From contig CASDTD010000276.1 of the NCBI GenBank assembly GCA_949283445.1, positions 1-14,065 on the forward strand: a DNA stretch of 14,065 nt, given 5' to 3'. The translations under genes were made by a program, and so were the position numbers. Source of the stretch: an uncultured Coriobacteriia bacterium. Its GTDB lineage: Bacteria > Actinomycetota > Coriobacteriia > Coriobacteriales > QAMH01. The notes under the pieces are model-generated. The model was not told where the DNA came from. It worked only from the letters and a program-made list of their open reading frames with translations, and did no database searches. Positions 13,893 through 14,065 of this stretch are shown here, piece after piece. Numbering within the stretch: the stretch's first letter is position 1; each line of letters opens with the position of its first letter.

Positions 13893-13965
13893 CCATAGAT
13901 TGAGGACTTTGTACAGTTGGAACGCGAAAATCGGCCCCTGAACTGTACAGAACCCTCAATCTGTG
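13893..13965 (-). repeat. 73-bp palindromic element, copy C (inverted)
   Basis: Reverse complement orientation relative to A and B. Read on the minus strand it differs from B at 7 positions and from A at 9, all transitions. Changes in the inner stem, A29 to G and C44 to T, turn A-T and G-C pairs into G-T wobbles, so pairing survives. It starts 97 bp after the AbiEi-like stop. Confidence 0.9.
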
Positions 13966-14065
13966 AACGGGGAGAGAAGCGAAGCTGCCTGGGACATGTT
14001 CGTAGCGGTGCTGCTTGTGCGAGCATGTGCGTGGCGGCGAACCGCTGCTACTCCCCCGCGAGCCG
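13966..14065. other. Unassigned right edge of the window
   Basis: One hundred bases after copy C. I see no start codon with a convincing ribosome binding site, no repeat and no RNA gene, but the stretch is too short to exclude the edge of a neighbouring gene. Confidence 0.4.

Noticed and set aside
9048..13965. Composite transposon or insertion sequence bounded by the 73-bp repeats
   Set aside because: No transposase gene lies inside, the elements are individually palindromic, and I see no target-site duplications. A non-autonomous element remains possible but is not shown.

Overview
The window looks like a chromosomal segment of a high-GC, anaerobic Gram-positive actinobacterium, most likely of the Coriobacteriia (Eggerthellaceae-like). 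The basis is strong third-position GC, a four-subunit 2-oxoacid:ferredoxin oxidoreductase, a sortase- or membrane-anchored beta-helix surface protein with repeated 'DGTYGV' module ends, and ribosomal protein L21 with a C-terminal SAP/Rho-N-like extension. The taxonomic call is inference; no marker gene fixes the species.

Left part (1-4437, all minus strand): a tightly overlapping operon read right to left, glmS -> acpS -> nnrD -> alr (alr is cut by the window edge). It supplies cell-wall amino sugar (GlcN-6-P), activates acyl carrier protein, repairs NAD(P)H hydrates and makes D-alanine. An extended -10 promoter lies just before glmS.

Middle (4545-7521, minus): a complete porG-porD-porA-porB operon with overlaps of 1-8 bp, encoding a CoA-dependent 2-oxoacid (pyruvate or branched-chain) ferredoxin oxidoreductase. 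Upstream of it is a 446-bp gap (7522-7967) holding a degenerate 72-bp tandem array. Each of the first three units carries a TGGCA-N9-TGCCA palindrome plus a second, different hairpin. The rpmA terminator closes the gap.

Next (7968-8914, minus): rplU-rpmA with a good sigma-70-type promoter; obg is not adjacent.

Right part (9048-14065) is accessory in character. A 1067-residue surface protein (minus) and a 324-residue AbiEi-like/DUF559 nuclease-like protein (plus) are divergently arranged. They are punctuated by three copies (A, B, C) of a 73-bp imperfect palindrome. A and B are in direct orientation and bracket the surface gene; B and C are inverted and bracket the AbiEi-like gene. The copies differ only by transitions. 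Changes at paired positions keep or improve pairing when the element is read as single-stranded nucleic acid in one orientation, including one compensatory pair. This 73-nt structured element, with the orphan AbiEi-nuclease gene between inverted copies, is the best candidate here for an undescribed system. The 72-bp twin-hairpin array is the second.
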